DNA of 64,000 nucleotides from Mesorhizobium sangaii. GTDB taxonomy: Bacteria; Pseudomonadota; Alphaproteobacteria; Rhizobiales; Rhizobiaceae. Of the stretch, positions 1 to 8,580 are shown piece by piece. Made by a program: the position numbers and the translations under genes. The stretch spans positions 731,903-795,902 of the forward strand of contig NZ_JACHEF010000001.1 in NCBI RefSeq assembly GCF_014207355.1. Reading direction: 5' to 3'. Position 1 is the stretch's first letter, and the number at the start of each line of letters is the position of its first letter. Below the pieces are notes generated by a model that was not told the origin of the DNA, did no database searches, and was given only the letters and a program-made list of their open reading frames with translations.

Positions 1-7
1 GAAGTAA
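1..7 (+). CDS. 3' end of an upstream gene (partial), possibly mccB
   Basis: The first seven bases can be read as a final AAG codon followed by TAA, 46 bases before the start of the methylcrotonyl-CoA carboxylase alpha gene. In rhizobia the beta (carboxyltransferase) gene usually precedes the alpha gene, so this may be its end. The sequence itself shows only the stop codon; the identity is inference. Confidence 0.25.
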
Positions 8-53
8 GCCGGCGGCCAGACTGGCGCCGCCCGAGGCAAACCCGGGAGGCTCC

Positions 54-2036
54 ATGTTCGCCAAGATCCTGATCGCCAATCGCGGCGAGATCGCTTGTCG
101 TGTCATCCGCACGGCGCGCAAGCTGGGCGTGCACACCGTTGCCGTCTATTCGGATGCCGATGCGAAATCCCTGCATGTCGAGTTGGCCGACGAAGCCGTG
201 CACATCGGCCCCTCGCCTGTCGGCGAAAGCTATCTGCGTGGCGACAAGATTGTCGCCGCGGCGCTGGCGACCGGCGCGCAAGCCATTCATCCCGGTTACG
301 GCTTCCTGTCGGAAAACCCCGATTTCGTCGATCAGGTAGCGGCGGCGGGGCTGGTCTTTATCGGCCCGTCGGCGGCCTCGATCCGTGCCATGGGGCTGAA
401 GGATGCCGCCAAGCGGCTGATGGAAAAGGCCGGCGTGCCGGTGGTGCCGGGCTACCATGGCGAGGCGCAGGAGATCGTGGTGCTTGCCTCCAAGGCGCGC
501 GAGATCGGCTATCCCGTCCTGATCAAGGCGCGCGCCGGCGGCGGCGGCAAGGGCATGCGCCGGGTCGAGCATCCCGATGAGTTTTCCGAGGCGCTGTCCA
601 GCGCGCGACGCGAGGCAAAGGCCGCTTTCGGCGATGACCGCGTGCTGGTCGAGAAATATGTCGACAAGCCGCGCCATATTGAGGTGCAGGTGTTCGGCGA
701 CAACTTCGGCAATGCCGTGCATCTCTACGAACGCGACTGCTCGGCACAGCGCCGCCACCAGAAGGTGATCGAGGAAGCCCCCGCACCCGGCATGACTCCG
801 GCGTTGCGCAAGGCGATGACGGACGCGGCGGTGAAAGCCGCCCAGGCGATCAATTATTCCGGCGCCGGCACCATCGAGTTCATCGTCGATGCCTCGCAGG
901 GCCTCAAGGCCGACCGCTTCTGGTTCATGGAAATGAACACCCGCCTGCAGGTCGAACACCCGGTCACCGAAATGGTCACCGGCACCGACCTGGTCGAGTG
1001 GCAATTGCGGGTCGCCAGCGGCGAAAAGCTGCCGAAGACGCAGAGCGAGATCGCGCTTTCCGGTCATGCCTTCGAGGCCCGCATCTATGCCGAGGACGCG
1101 ACAAAGGGGTTCCTGCCGGCGACCGGCACCTTGCATCATCTGAAGTTTCCGGACGCGGCCCCTGAAGGCGCCACGATGCGCATCGAGACCGGCGTGCGGG
1201 CCGGCGATGCCATCTCGCCCTATTACGACCCGATGATCGCCAAGTTGGTCGTCCACGCAAAGGATAGGCCAGCGGCCCTGGAAGCGCTCGGCACGGCGCT
1301 GTCGCAAATCGAGATCGCCGGCTCGACCGTCAACACTGCCTTTCTCGCCGCTCTGGCCGCCGATCCGGACTTTGCCGCGGGCGATGTCGACACCGGCTTG
1401 ATCGCCAGGCATCAACCGGCATTGACCGAGGTCGCGCGGCCGAGCGATGAAGCCGTTGCGGCAGCCGCGCTTGCGGCCTCGGGTGCCGGCGCATTGCCGT
1501 CGTCGAGCGACCCATGGTCGTCGCTTGCCGGCTATGCGCATTTCCACAGCGTGGCCCGGCGCACACGGTTGAAGTTCGGCGAAATCGATATAGCGGCAAG
1601 GGTTTCGATGCGACCGGACGGGCGGTTCCAGGTGGCGCTGGACGAGCCCTATGACAATGCCAACGCGCATGATTTTCGCGCCACGCCACGCCTCGCCCGC
1701 TGGCCAGGCCATATCACTGTGTTCGAAGGCGCTGTTGGCCATACCTTCGCGGTGCCGGACCCGCTGGCACGGGCGGATGAGGCGGCGGCAGGCGCCGGCA
1801 GCCTGCGCGCGCCGATGCCGGGACTGGTCAAGCTGGTGCGCGCGGCAAAAGGCGATGCCGTGATCAAGGGCCAGCCGCTGCTGATCCTTGAAGCGATGAA
1901 GATGGAGCACACCATTGCCGCGCCGCATGATGGGGTGATCGCCGAGATCGCTACCGAAGGGGCGCAGGTCACCGACGGGACGGTGCTGGTGCGGTTCGTC
2001 GAGGATCAGAGCGCCCCGACCGCGGCCGCAAGCTGA
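54..2036 (+). CDS. mccA: 3-methylcrotonyl-CoA carboxylase, biotin-containing alpha subunit
   Basis: Carboxylates the biotin that the beta subunit uses to convert 3-methylcrotonyl-CoA to 3-methylglutaconyl-CoA in cytoplasmic leucine breakdown. The 660 residues run from a biotin carboxylase N-domain (FAKILIANRGEIACRV), through an ATP-grasp domain with the glycine-rich loop GGGGKGM near residue 165 and the EMNTRLQVEHPVTE signature near 295, to a C-terminal biotinyl domain with EAMKMEHT (biotin lysine about K616). Length and the stretch GDVDTGLIARH fit MccA better than AccC (about 450 residues) or a typical PccA. A GGGAGG ribosome site lies five bases before the ATG. No HMG-CoA lyase gene follows, so the leucine operon ends here or continues elsewhere. 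Confidence 0.92.
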   Translation: MFAKILIANRGEIACRVIRTARKLGVHTVAVYSDADAKSLHVELADEAVHIGPSPVGESYLRGDKIVAAALATGAQAIHPGYGFLSENPDFVDQVAAAGLVFIGPSAASIRAMGLKDAAKRLMEKAGVPVVPGYHGEAQEIVVLASKAREIGYPVLIKARAGGGGKGMRRVEHPDEFSEALSSARREAKAAFGDDRVLVEKYVDKPRHIEVQVFGDNFGNAVHLYERDCSAQRRHQKVIEEAPAPGMTPALRKAMTDAAVKAAQAINYSGAGTIEFIVDASQGLKADRFWFMEMNTRLQVEHPVTEMVTGTDLVEWQLRVASGEKLPKTQSEIALSGHAFEARIYAEDATKGFLPATGTLHHLKFPDAAPEGATMRIETGVRAGDAISPYYDPMIAKLVVHAKDRPAALEALGTALSQIEIAGSTVNTAFLAALAADPDFAAGDVDTGLIARHQPALTEVARPSDEAVAAAALAASGAGALPSSSDPWSSLAGYAHFHSVARRTRLKFGEIDIAARVSMRPDGRFQVALDEPYDNANAHDFRATPRLARWPGHITVFEGAVGHTFAVPDPLARADEAAAGAGSLRAPMPGLVKLVRAAKGDAVIKGQPLLILEAMKMEHTIAAPHDGVIAEIATEGAQVTDGTVLVRFVEDQSAPTAAAS

Positions 2037-2223
2037 TAGCCGAAAGCGGGCGATGGATTGCAAGGGAAATGGTCGGGACGCCGGCGGGCCTGGGTCCCGC
2101 CAGCGCGCGTTTCGGTGAAGCGATGGCGGGACCGCGTTGCATGACGTGTCGGCGTCGCCCTCGTTGACCAGACATCTCTGCCGCCGCTCTGGCCGCAGCG
2201 CGCCGGCACGGGCGAGCCGCCCT

Positions 2224-2646
2224 TCAGTGGTGATGAGCGGAAACGCTCTTGACGTATTCGGACACCATTTCCCTCGGTGCCGACTGACTGACGTCGCCGA
2301 CGCTAAGGATGCCGACCATCCGCATATTCTTGTTGATCACCGGCAACCTGCGGATTTTCAGTTCTTCCATGTGCTGTACGGCCTTGGCCAGATCGTCGTC
2401 TTCCCGGCAGCAGTGAATGCCGGTCGTCATGACATCGCGCGCCGTTGCCGTGCGGCCGTCGAATCCATCGTCCGCCAGTCCTTTGCAGACAATATCGCGG
2501 TCGGTCACCATTCCGATCAGTCGGTCGTTCTCTCCAATGGGAATCGACCCGATATCCTGGGCTCGCATCATTTTCGCCAGTTCGGTGACATCAGTTTCGG
2601 GGCTGACCCAGTCGACACCCTTATGCATTGCGTCTTTGACTTTCAT
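2224..2646 (-). CDS. CBS-domain protein, tandem CBS pair
   Basis: A 140-residue cytoplasmic protein made of two CBS motifs (about residues 7-60 and 72-128) and nothing else. The recognisable elements are DAMHKGV, the strand pair IPIGENDRLIGMVTDRDIV, then DVMT and LPVINKNMRMVGILSVGDV. Stand-alone CBS pairs of this kind bind adenine nucleotides or NAD and act as regulators; the partner cannot be read from the sequence. It faces mccA tail to tail across about 190 bases that hold no further gene. An AGGGAGGT-type ribosome site lies just upstream of the ATG. The C-terminus ends in three histidines. Confidence 0.85.
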   Translation of the reverse strand: MKVKDAMHKGVDWVSPETDVTELAKMMRAQDIGSIPIGENDRLIGMVTDRDIVCKGLADDGFDGRTATARDVMTTGIHCCREDDDLAKAVQHMEELKIRRLPVINKNMRMVGILSVGDVSQSAPREMVSEYVKSVSAHHH

Positions 2647-2872
2647 GGCGGACCTCCCTTGCTGGGTTGGTGAATGTCCCCCTGTCCCATCTTAACGCGG
2701 GCGGGGTTTGACTGCCAGAGGCCATCATCCAGACCCGCGTTTTAGAATGGTTATCGGTGTCGCCGATGACCCCTTTTGCGGTTGGTTGTCATGCGTCCGA
2801 TACACTCCGCAATAGCGCCTACATCTCGTTGTTTTCGGTGATGCCGGCTTCGCCTCCTCGCCGATATATCTT

Positions 2873-3001
2873 TCAGCCGACGGAACGTTTGTACTCGCCC
2901 GGTGTTATCACCATGATCTCCGCATAGGGATCATAAAGGGCCTTGCCCCCTCCAGGCCCTGGTTTGAGTCCGCTGTCTCCCCGGCAGCGGACCCGACACA
3001 T
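2873..3001 (-). CDS. possible 42-residue ORF
   Basis: An ATG-to-TGA frame on the minus strand inside a 400-base gap. The protein ends in a plausible, non-repetitive stretch (YDPYAEIMVITPGEYKRSVG). A GGAGGG lies upstream but about 17 bases from the ATG, which is too far for a normal ribosome site. Its 5' part overlaps a perfect 8-bp inverted repeat (2968-2992). I do not recognise a family. It could be chance or the worn end of a regulator gene. Confidence 0.25.
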   Translation of the reverse strand: MCRVRCRGDSGLKPGPGGGKALYDPYAEIMVITPGEYKRSVG

Positions 3002-3044
3002 TCAGTGATCGCTCGATCCCTCCAAACGCAAAATGCCCTACGAC

Positions 3045-3233
3045 CTAACTGCCTCCGGCTCGACTGAATACAACCGTGCCATCGTCTTTGCGTATTTCCA
3101 CCGCTACGATACCGTCATCCCGCTTCCGAGCGGCAAAGGTCGCAAAGACGTGGTCCCTCGCAGCCTTCTCGGCATCGAATGGCGTCTTTTCAACGACGCC
3201 CTGTTTCCCATACCAAATCACTGTGTAGGCCAC
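3045..3233 (-). CDS. small conserved-looking protein of unknown function (62 aa)
   Basis: I chose the GTG at 3233 because AAGGAG sits about ten bases before it and the residues upstream look like non-coding translation. The protein (VAYTVIWYGKQGVVEKTPFD to the end) is soluble and rich in charged residues, with no signal peptide. It reads like a one-domain beta-alpha-beta protein: an alternating-strand N-terminus, a lysine/alanine helix and a C-terminal strand pair with EIRKDDGTVVFS. It lies 14 bases downstream of the next small gene on the same strand, so the two are probably co-transcribed. No function can be assigned. Confidence 0.6.
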   Translation of the reverse strand: MAYTVIWYGKQGVVEKTPFDAEKAARDHVFATFAARKRDDGIVAVEIRKDDGTVVFSRAGGS

Positions 3234-3247
3234 CGCTGCGATGCTCC

Positions 3248-3451
3248 TTACTCCGCCGATCCATTGTCGGCAAAGGGTGAGGCGCTCGGGACGCACTGCA
3301 GTGACCAGCCGGCCGGTGTCGGCTGCTTCTGATATTCGGTGATGGCGGCGGTGCATTGTTCGCGCTTGTCGAAGGTGCTGGGCAGCACGACCATTCCGCC
3401 TTGCGGACCGGCGATTACTAGATACCAGATCAACGCTGCGGTCGAAGCCAT
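3248..3451 (-). CDS. small secreted or membrane-anchored protein of unknown function (67 aa)
   Basis: The start at 3451 is supported by AAGGAA seven bases upstream. The N-terminus MASTAALIWYLVIAGPQGG is hydrophobic and could be a membrane anchor or uncleaved signal. The rest has two cysteines (EQCTAAI and SLQCVPS) that could pair in the periplasm, a layout common to small rhizobial ORFans. It precedes the 62-residue gene in a likely two-gene unit. The family is not known to me. Confidence 0.6.
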   Translation of the reverse strand: MASTAALIWYLVIAGPQGGMVVLPSTFDKREQCTAAITEYQKQPTPAGWSLQCVPSASPFADNGSAE

Positions 3452-3926
3452 GGGAAATTCCTTTTTTCCGCCCGCTCGGGAGCCGCGGATGGGTCGGACG
3501 ACGTCAATTAGACTTCGGCCGGGTGGCGAAAGCATGGCCGGCGCGCAAGCTTCGCCCTCGCAAGGGCGTGCTTGACCATTTCAGTAGGAGGAAGAAGGCC
3601 GGCGCCAGGAGGCGCCCGGCCAAACTGGGAATTGCCGCGACGAGATGGCTTCTGGCGGCGCTTGGCCACCAATAAAATATAAAGCGCAATCCCGGCTCAT
3701 ATTGTCGAGATTATCAGTTCGACCTTGATGATCATCCGATCGGCCGTAGCAGAAAATCATATATATACAGTTTTACTTAAAGACCTTTTTCCCGTCAATC
3801 CTGCGGAAATTTGCTTTAGGTTTATTTGTGGCCTATGCTTTCTGCAGGGTTTGATATCTGCAAACAATGGGTTAGCGTTGACGGGATCGGGCGGATTTCC
3901 TTACGCGGCCTTTCGGGGGAAAACCC
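3452..3926. other. intergenic region, AT-rich upstream of the pilus locus
   Basis: About 475 bases with no convincing gene. The left part has an imperfect GC hairpin (about 3598-3622) without a T-tract. The right part (about 3660-3870) is much more AT-rich than its surroundings, with runs such as CATATATATACAG, and presumably holds the promoter and regulatory sites of the chaperone-usher locus. I could not assign exact -35 and -10 boxes. Confidence 0.5.
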
Positions 3927-4424
3927 ATGAAGCCTTCAATCAAAGCGCTCGCTTTGACCGCCGCATTTCCGTTGCTGTGGTTCAGTCCCGCTCAGGCAGC
4001 GACCGCTACCGGCAACATGACAGTCCGGATAACCATCCAGGCGGAGTGCAAGGTTCAGACCGCGACCGATATGGATTTCGGCACGAACGGTGTCATTGAC
4101 GCCAATGTCGACCAGACCAGCACCATTTCAGTGCAATGCACCAACAGTACGCCCTACAATGTGGGCCTGAGTGCTGGTGCTGGCGCCGGGGCGACGATTG
4201 CCGTCCGCAAGATGACTGGCCCAGCGGCCGCGGTCGTCAACTACTCGCTTTATCGTGACGTCGCGCGAGCCCAGCTATGGGGCACCACCATAGGCACCGA
4301 CACGGTGGCCGGCACCGGCAATGGCGCCGCGCAACCGCTGACGGTCTATGGACGCGTGCCGCCGCAAACAACGCCAGGCGCGGGTGTCTACACAGACACG
4401 GTTGCGATCACCGTCACCTATTAG
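3927..4424 (+). CDS. spore coat protein U (SCPU)-domain pilin subunit
   Basis: A secreted subunit (165 aa) with a signal peptide ending near AQA (about residue 25) and one SCPU domain. Typical features are MDFGTNGVIDANVDQTSTI, the cysteine pair C-K-V to VQC, and the closing beta strand YTDTVAITVTY. Subunits of this family are exported through a periplasmic chaperone and outer-membrane usher and assemble into archaic (Csu-like) adhesive fibres. GGGGGAAAACCC before the ATG provides a ribosome site. It is the first gene of a four-gene unit. Its C-terminal half is nearly repeated in the last gene of the unit (7576-8517), pointing to duplication. Confidence 0.88.
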   Translation: MKPSIKALALTAAFPLLWFSPAQAATATGNMTVRITIQAECKVQTATDMDFGTNGVIDANVDQTSTISVQCTNSTPYNVGLSAGAGAGATIAVRKMTGPAAAVVNYSLYRDVARAQLWGTTIGTDTVAGTGNGAAQPLTVYGRVPPQTTPGAGVYTDTVAITVTY

Positions 4425-4449
4425 GGTGCTGTCAAACAAGGAGGACGCC

Positions 4450-5166
4450 ATGCGTTCCATGCTCAAAAGCATTGGCGCGATCGCGCTTTTACTGCTCGCG
4501 GCCGGTTTGGCGCAAGCAGCGTCGCTTCGGGTGGCGCCGACCAACATCGAGATGATCGCGCCGGACAGCGCGGCGGTCTTGACCCTGCGCAATGAGGCGA
4601 AACAGCCCATCAACGTACAGATGAGGGTGTTTCGCTGGACGCAAGAGGGCGGCATCGAACGGCTCGAGCCGACCAGTGATGTTGTTGCCAGTCCCCCGGC
4701 TGCGAAGCTTGGCCCCGGCGCCAACTATCTGGTGCGGGTTGTGCGCGTATCGAAATCAGCCGTTGCGGGCGAGGAAAGTTATCGTGTCATCATCGACGAA
4801 CTTTCTGATCCGTCGAGAAAGAAGGCCGGCACCGTCAGTCTGGTCCTGCGCTATTCAGTTCCGGTGTTCTTTCGCAATCCCGATGCGGCTGCTCCAAATG
4901 TTTCCTGGAGCCTCTCGGGCAAGGGTCGCAAGCTGGTCCTGACAGCAAGAAACTCCGGCGAAAGTCGCTTGAGATTGTCCGATTTGACGCTGACGCAAAG
5001 CGGGCGAAAACTCGGCAGCCGAAACGGTCTTGTCGGCTACGTGCTCGGCGGTGCGACCATGCAATGGCCGGTCGCGGGGAAGGCGCTTTCGGGCGGGGCA
5101 GTTTCGCTGTCGGCCCAGAGCGATTTTGGACCGTTCGATGCCAACGTTGCGATCAAAGGCCAGTAG
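4450..5166 (+). CDS. periplasmic pilus chaperone (PapD-like)
   Basis: A 238-residue protein with a clear signal peptide (ALLLLAAGLAQA) and two immunoglobulin-like domains. Domain one begins ASLRVAPTNIEM and ends with the chaperone-type strand YRVIIDEL; domain two begins near LRYSVPVFFRNP. Family members cap pilin subunits by donor-strand complementation and deliver them to the usher. I took the ATG at 4450 because AGGAGG lies seven bases upstream; an earlier in-frame start exists inside the preceding gene but would place the signal peptide about 34 residues in. The gene overlaps the usher start by 29 bases, which suggests translational coupling. Confidence 0.88.
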   Translation: MRSMLKSIGAIALLLLAAGLAQAASLRVAPTNIEMIAPDSAAVLTLRNEAKQPINVQMRVFRWTQEGGIERLEPTSDVVASPPAAKLGPGANYLVRVVRVSKSAVAGEESYRVIIDELSDPSRKKAGTVSLVLRYSVPVFFRNPDAAAPNVSWSLSGKGRKLVLTARNSGESRLRLSDLTLTQSGRKLGSRNGLVGYVLGGATMQWPVAGKALSGGAVSLSAQSDFGPFDANVAIKGQ

Positions 5167-7561
5167 GGTCGCAATCACCGCTGTCGTGGCCGCATTTCCC
5201 ACCATGCAGGTCAAAGCCCAAGATGTGTTGCCGGCCGCCTCGGTGACGGATTCCACAGCGGCCGCGGCCGACGGCCGCGATCTGTATCTGGAAGTCTTCG
5301 TCAACGACGTCTCGACGGGGCTGATCGGCGCTTTCAAGCAGCTATCGGATGGCGGCCTGGCTTCCACGCCGGACGAATTGCAGCAGGTTGGGCTGGAGCC
5401 TGTCGAAAGTGCGATGGGTGCCGATCACCTGGTGCGGGTCGATCGGCTCCCGGACGTCTCCTATCGTATCGATGAAGCGACCCAACGTCTCTATGTGACG
5501 GCCACCGATGCGGCACGCTCCGCCCACGTCATCGACATTGCCCAGCAGGGCAAGCAGGACAGCCTCGAGCCACAAGCCGGTTTTGGCGGTGTGCTGAACT
5601 ACTCGCTGTTCGCCAGCACCAACGATCTGAAGGATAGCACCTCGCAGCTCTTTCGCGGCGTCTCAGGCGGTTTCGATGCGCGGCTTTTCAGCCCTTACGG
5701 AACGCTGAGCCAAGGCTTTATCGCCAGCCTGTCCGACGGCGAACTTGCCGGCTTCACCCGGCTGAACACGACCTGGAGTTATTCCGATCCCGAGCGCTTG
5801 CTAACCTACAAAGCGGGTGACTTCGTCTCGGGTGGACTGGCGTGGACCAGGCCTGTGTATCTCGGCGGCTTTCAGCTCCAGCGCAATTTCTCCTTGCGTT
5901 CCGATCTGGTCACCTTGCCGCTTCCGAGCTTTTCGGGAACGGCTGCTGTCCCCTCGACGCTCGAGGTCTACACACAGAATGCGCGGACCTATAGCAGCGA
6001 CGTCCCGGCCGGGCCGTTTCAGGTGACAAACCTGCCAATATTCACTGGCGCTGGCGAAGCCCAGATTGTCCTGCGCGACAGCCTCGGCCGCGAAACCACC
6101 GTGACGTTGCCATTCTACAATTCCAACATGCTTCTGAAACAGGGCCTGCTCGATTTCACCGCCGAGGTCGGCTCTCCAAGGCGCAATTTCGGTGTCGAAT
6201 CCTATGATTATGACGGGGCCATTTATGGCTCGGCAAGCGCGCGCTACGGGCTGACCAACTGGCTGACACTGGAAGGCCACGTCGAGGGTGGCGAGGATCT
6301 TGTGAATGGCGGCGCCGGCATGGCGTTTCCGCTCGGCTATTTCGGCGCTGCCTCCGTCGCGGCGGCAGGCAGCCGTCACGACGGCCAGACGGGTGCGCTC
6401 GTCAACGCCTCGCTTGAGTTGAGCCACGACGGATGGTCCCTCTATGGCCGCATGCAGCGCGCGTTCGGCGACTACGAGGACATTGCATCGGTCACCGCCG
6501 ATATCGACGCTGTACCGGGTCCGGACGAATTCCCGATCTTCAGCGCCGGCGTTCCTCGCGCGCTCGACCAGGTGACACTAAGCGTACCGATGCCGCTTGA
6601 TTTTTCAAACCTCAACCTCTCCTACGCGCACATAGAGAGCGCCGAGGGAGAGAGCAGCCAGATCGTGGGCGTTTCGTACAGCCAGACAGTGTTCAAGGAC
6701 GGCAGCCTCTATGCCACTGCCTTCACCGACCTTGACGACAAAAACAGCTTTGGCGTGTTCGCAGGGATCTCCATGCCGCTCGGCGATGATGTCACCGCCT
6801 CGACCGGGGTCGCAGACGGTCCTGATGGCGCGTCGGTGTTCGCCGACATCGCCAAATCCGAACGGTTGGAGAACGGCAGCATCGGCTGGCATGCGAGGAC
6901 GTCCGAGGGCGGCACGCCCAATCGGTCGGCTGCCGTCAGCTACCGTTCACCATGGGCACGAGTGGAGACCGGCATCCAGCAATTCGACAAGAGCGTTCGT
7001 GGAACCGCAGAGGTCGATGGGGCAATCGCCATCGCCGGCGGCGGCATTTTTGCCAGCAACCGTATCGACGACGCGTTTGCGGTTGTCGATGTCGGCGTTG
7101 CTGGCGTGGAAGTCCAGCACCAGAACAGGCCGGTCGGCGTCAGCAACCGGCAGGGAAAGATCCTGGTTCCCGATCTGAACTCCTACGAAGACAACATCAT
7201 TTCCATCGATCCAAGGAACTTGCCGGTCGATGCCGACGTGCCGGAGACGCGCAAAATCGTCGTGCCGGCCGATCGAAGTGGCGTCGTCCTTGATTTCGGC
7301 GTTTCAAAGGCCGCTGATGCGGCGCTTGTCTCCCTGGTCGACGGCAAAGGCACGCCGATCGCCGTCGGCGCCAAGGGCCGCGTCGAGGGCTCCGACGAGG
7401 AATTTGTGATCGGGTATGACGGCGAGGCCTATATCCGCACCCTTCACCGGCAAAATGCCGTGGCCATTGAATTGCCGGATGGCAGCTCGTGTCGAGCTGA
7501 ATTCGCCTATCGGGCAGTACCCGGCCAACAGGTGATCATCAAGCAGGTCATCTGTTCTTGA
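5138..7561 (+). CDS. outer-membrane usher of a chaperone-usher pathway
   Basis: An 807-residue outer-membrane pore that recruits chaperone-subunit complexes and extrudes the fibre. The ATG at 5138 gives a good signal peptide (residues 1-28, ending VKAQ) and overlaps the chaperone gene; the ribosome site is weak, consistent with coupling. Order of domains: an N-terminal periplasmic domain (LYLEVFVNDVSTGLIGAF), a long beta-barrel region of alternating residues with a plug insertion, and C-terminal domains ending in paired cysteines (SSCRAEF and QVICS). The conserved usher stretch RVPDLNSYEDNIISID-type appears as ILVPDLNSYEDNIISIDPRN near residue 680. Length matches archaic Csu-type ushers. Confidence 0.9.
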   Translation: MPTLRSKASRVAITAVVAAFPTMQVKAQDVLPAASVTDSTAAAADGRDLYLEVFVNDVSTGLIGAFKQLSDGGLASTPDELQQVGLEPVESAMGADHLVRVDRLPDVSYRIDEATQRLYVTATDAARSAHVIDIAQQGKQDSLEPQAGFGGVLNYSLFASTNDLKDSTSQLFRGVSGGFDARLFSPYGTLSQGFIASLSDGELAGFTRLNTTWSYSDPERLLTYKAGDFVSGGLAWTRPVYLGGFQLQRNFSLRSDLVTLPLPSFSGTAAVPSTLEVYTQNARTYSSDVPAGPFQVTNLPIFTGAGEAQIVLRDSLGRETTVTLPFYNSNMLLKQGLLDFTAEVGSPRRNFGVESYDYDGAIYGSASARYGLTNWLTLEGHVEGGEDLVNGGAGMAFPLGYFGAASVAAAGSRHDGQTGALVNASLELSHDGWSLYGRMQRAFGDYEDIASVTADIDAVPGPDEFPIFSAGVPRALDQVTLSVPMPLDFSNLNLSYAHIESAEGESSQIVGVSYSQTVFKDGSLYATAFTDLDDKNSFGVFAGISMPLGDDVTASTGVADGPDGASVFADIAKSERLENGSIGWHARTSEGGTPNRSAAVSYRSPWARVETGIQQFDKSVRGTAEVDGAIAIAGGGIFASNRIDDAFAVVDVGVAGVEVQHQNRPVGVSNRQGKILVPDLNSYEDNIISIDPRNLPVDADVPETRKIVVPADRSGVVLDFGVSKAADAALVSLVDGKGTPIAVGAKGRVEGSDEEFVIGYDGEAYIRTLHRQNAVAIELPDGSSCRAEFAYRAVPGQQVIIKQVICS

Positions 7562-7575
7562 GGCGAGGACGAACA

Positions 7576-8517
7576 ATGCTCCGTTTCGTTATGCTGTCGG
7601 CCGCCCTGCTGTTGCCGACCGTTGCCTGTGCCCAAAGCTGCAGCTTTGGCGTATCGGCGATGAATTTCGGGCTGGTCGATACGCTTTCCGGTTCGCCGAG
7701 CAATTCAACAGCCACACTCAGCGCAAACTGCACTGGATTGTTGTTGCAGCGCATTCTCGTCTGCCCAAATCTGGGTACGGGCACCGGCGGCGCCACGGCT
7801 TCGGCCCGTCAAATGCTGAGTGGCGCCAATCATCTCGACTACCAGCTTTATTCGGATTCCGCGCGCTCGGCGGTGTGGGGCTCCTATGCGTGGCCGTATC
7901 CGCCCGGGGCGCCGCCCTTTGCCCTGACGCTGAACGCGCTCGGCAGCGGTTCCAGCAGCCAGACGATCTATGGCGCCGTATTGGGCGGACAGGCGATTAC
8001 CGCGGTGCCGGCGACCTATCTCTCCACATTCTCCGGGAGCCACGTCGAGTTCCGTTATCGATACAGCCTGCTGAACGATTGCAGCACCAGCGCCGGCTCA
8101 GTCGACAGACCCACATTCACGATCAATGCGACCGTTCCGGCCAATTGTTTGCTGGCAATCCAGAACATCGATTTCGGATCAAACGGCATTCTGGGCGCCA
8201 ATGTCGATGCGACCGGCGAAGTTTCCGTCAGATGCACTCCGGGCACGCCTTACACAGTGTCGCTTAACGGCGGAACGACCGGTTCGCCGCCGACCTCGCG
8301 CAAGATGTCCAAGGGCGCGGAAACCGTAACCTACGGCCTCTACAAGGATGTCGCACGCAGCCAGCCATGGGGCGATGCGTCGACGCCAGGCAGTACCGTG
8401 GCGGGAAGCGGCGACGGTGCGGCGCATGATCTCACCGTCTACGGCCGTGTTCCCCCGCAGACGACACCCTCGGCAGGTGTCTATACCGACACCGTTGTCG
8501 TTACCGTGACCTATTAG
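7576..8517 (+). CDS. two-domain SCPU pilin or tip subunit
   Basis: A 313-residue secreted protein with a signal peptide (LLPTVACAQS) followed by two SCPU domains: about 24-160 (SCSFGVSAMNFG) and about 178-313 (IQNIDFGSNGILGANVD). The second domain closely matches the first gene of the locus, including YGRVPPQTTP and the final YTDTVVVTVTY. Two-domain subunits at the end of such loci are usually tip adhesins; that role is inference. AGGCGAGG lies eight bases before the ATG. A TTG overlapping the usher stop could be an alternative start. Confidence 0.85.
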   Translation: MLRFVMLSAALLLPTVACAQSCSFGVSAMNFGLVDTLSGSPSNSTATLSANCTGLLLQRILVCPNLGTGTGGATASARQMLSGANHLDYQLYSDSARSAVWGSYAWPYPPGAPPFALTLNALGSGSSSQTIYGAVLGGQAITAVPATYLSTFSGSHVEFRYRYSLLNDCSTSAGSVDRPTFTINATVPANCLLAIQNIDFGSNGILGANVDATGEVSVRCTPGTPYTVSLNGGTTGSPPTSRKMSKGAETVTYGLYKDVARSQPWGDASTPGSTVAGSGDGAAHDLTVYGRVPPQTTPSAGVYTDTVVVTVTY

Positions 8518-8530
8518 GTCGTTGCATCAA

Positions 8531-8562
8531 AGCGCCGCGCATCCAGAAGAACGCGCGGCGCT
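8531..8562. terminator. hairpin between convergent genes
   Basis: A perfect 10-bp stem (AGCGCCGCGC with GCGCGGCGCT) around a 12-base loop, placed between the end of the pilus locus and the end of the amino-acid binding protein gene. It lacks a clear T-tract, so it may be a weak or Rho-assisted terminator serving both directions. Confidence 0.55.
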
Positions 8563-8580
8563 GCAATGCCTTGTCAGCGA

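Noticed and set aside
3504..3689. A 61-residue minus-strand frame with a hydrophobic start
   Set aside because: No ribosome site and Arg-rich low-complexity sequence; it overlaps a GC hairpin region.
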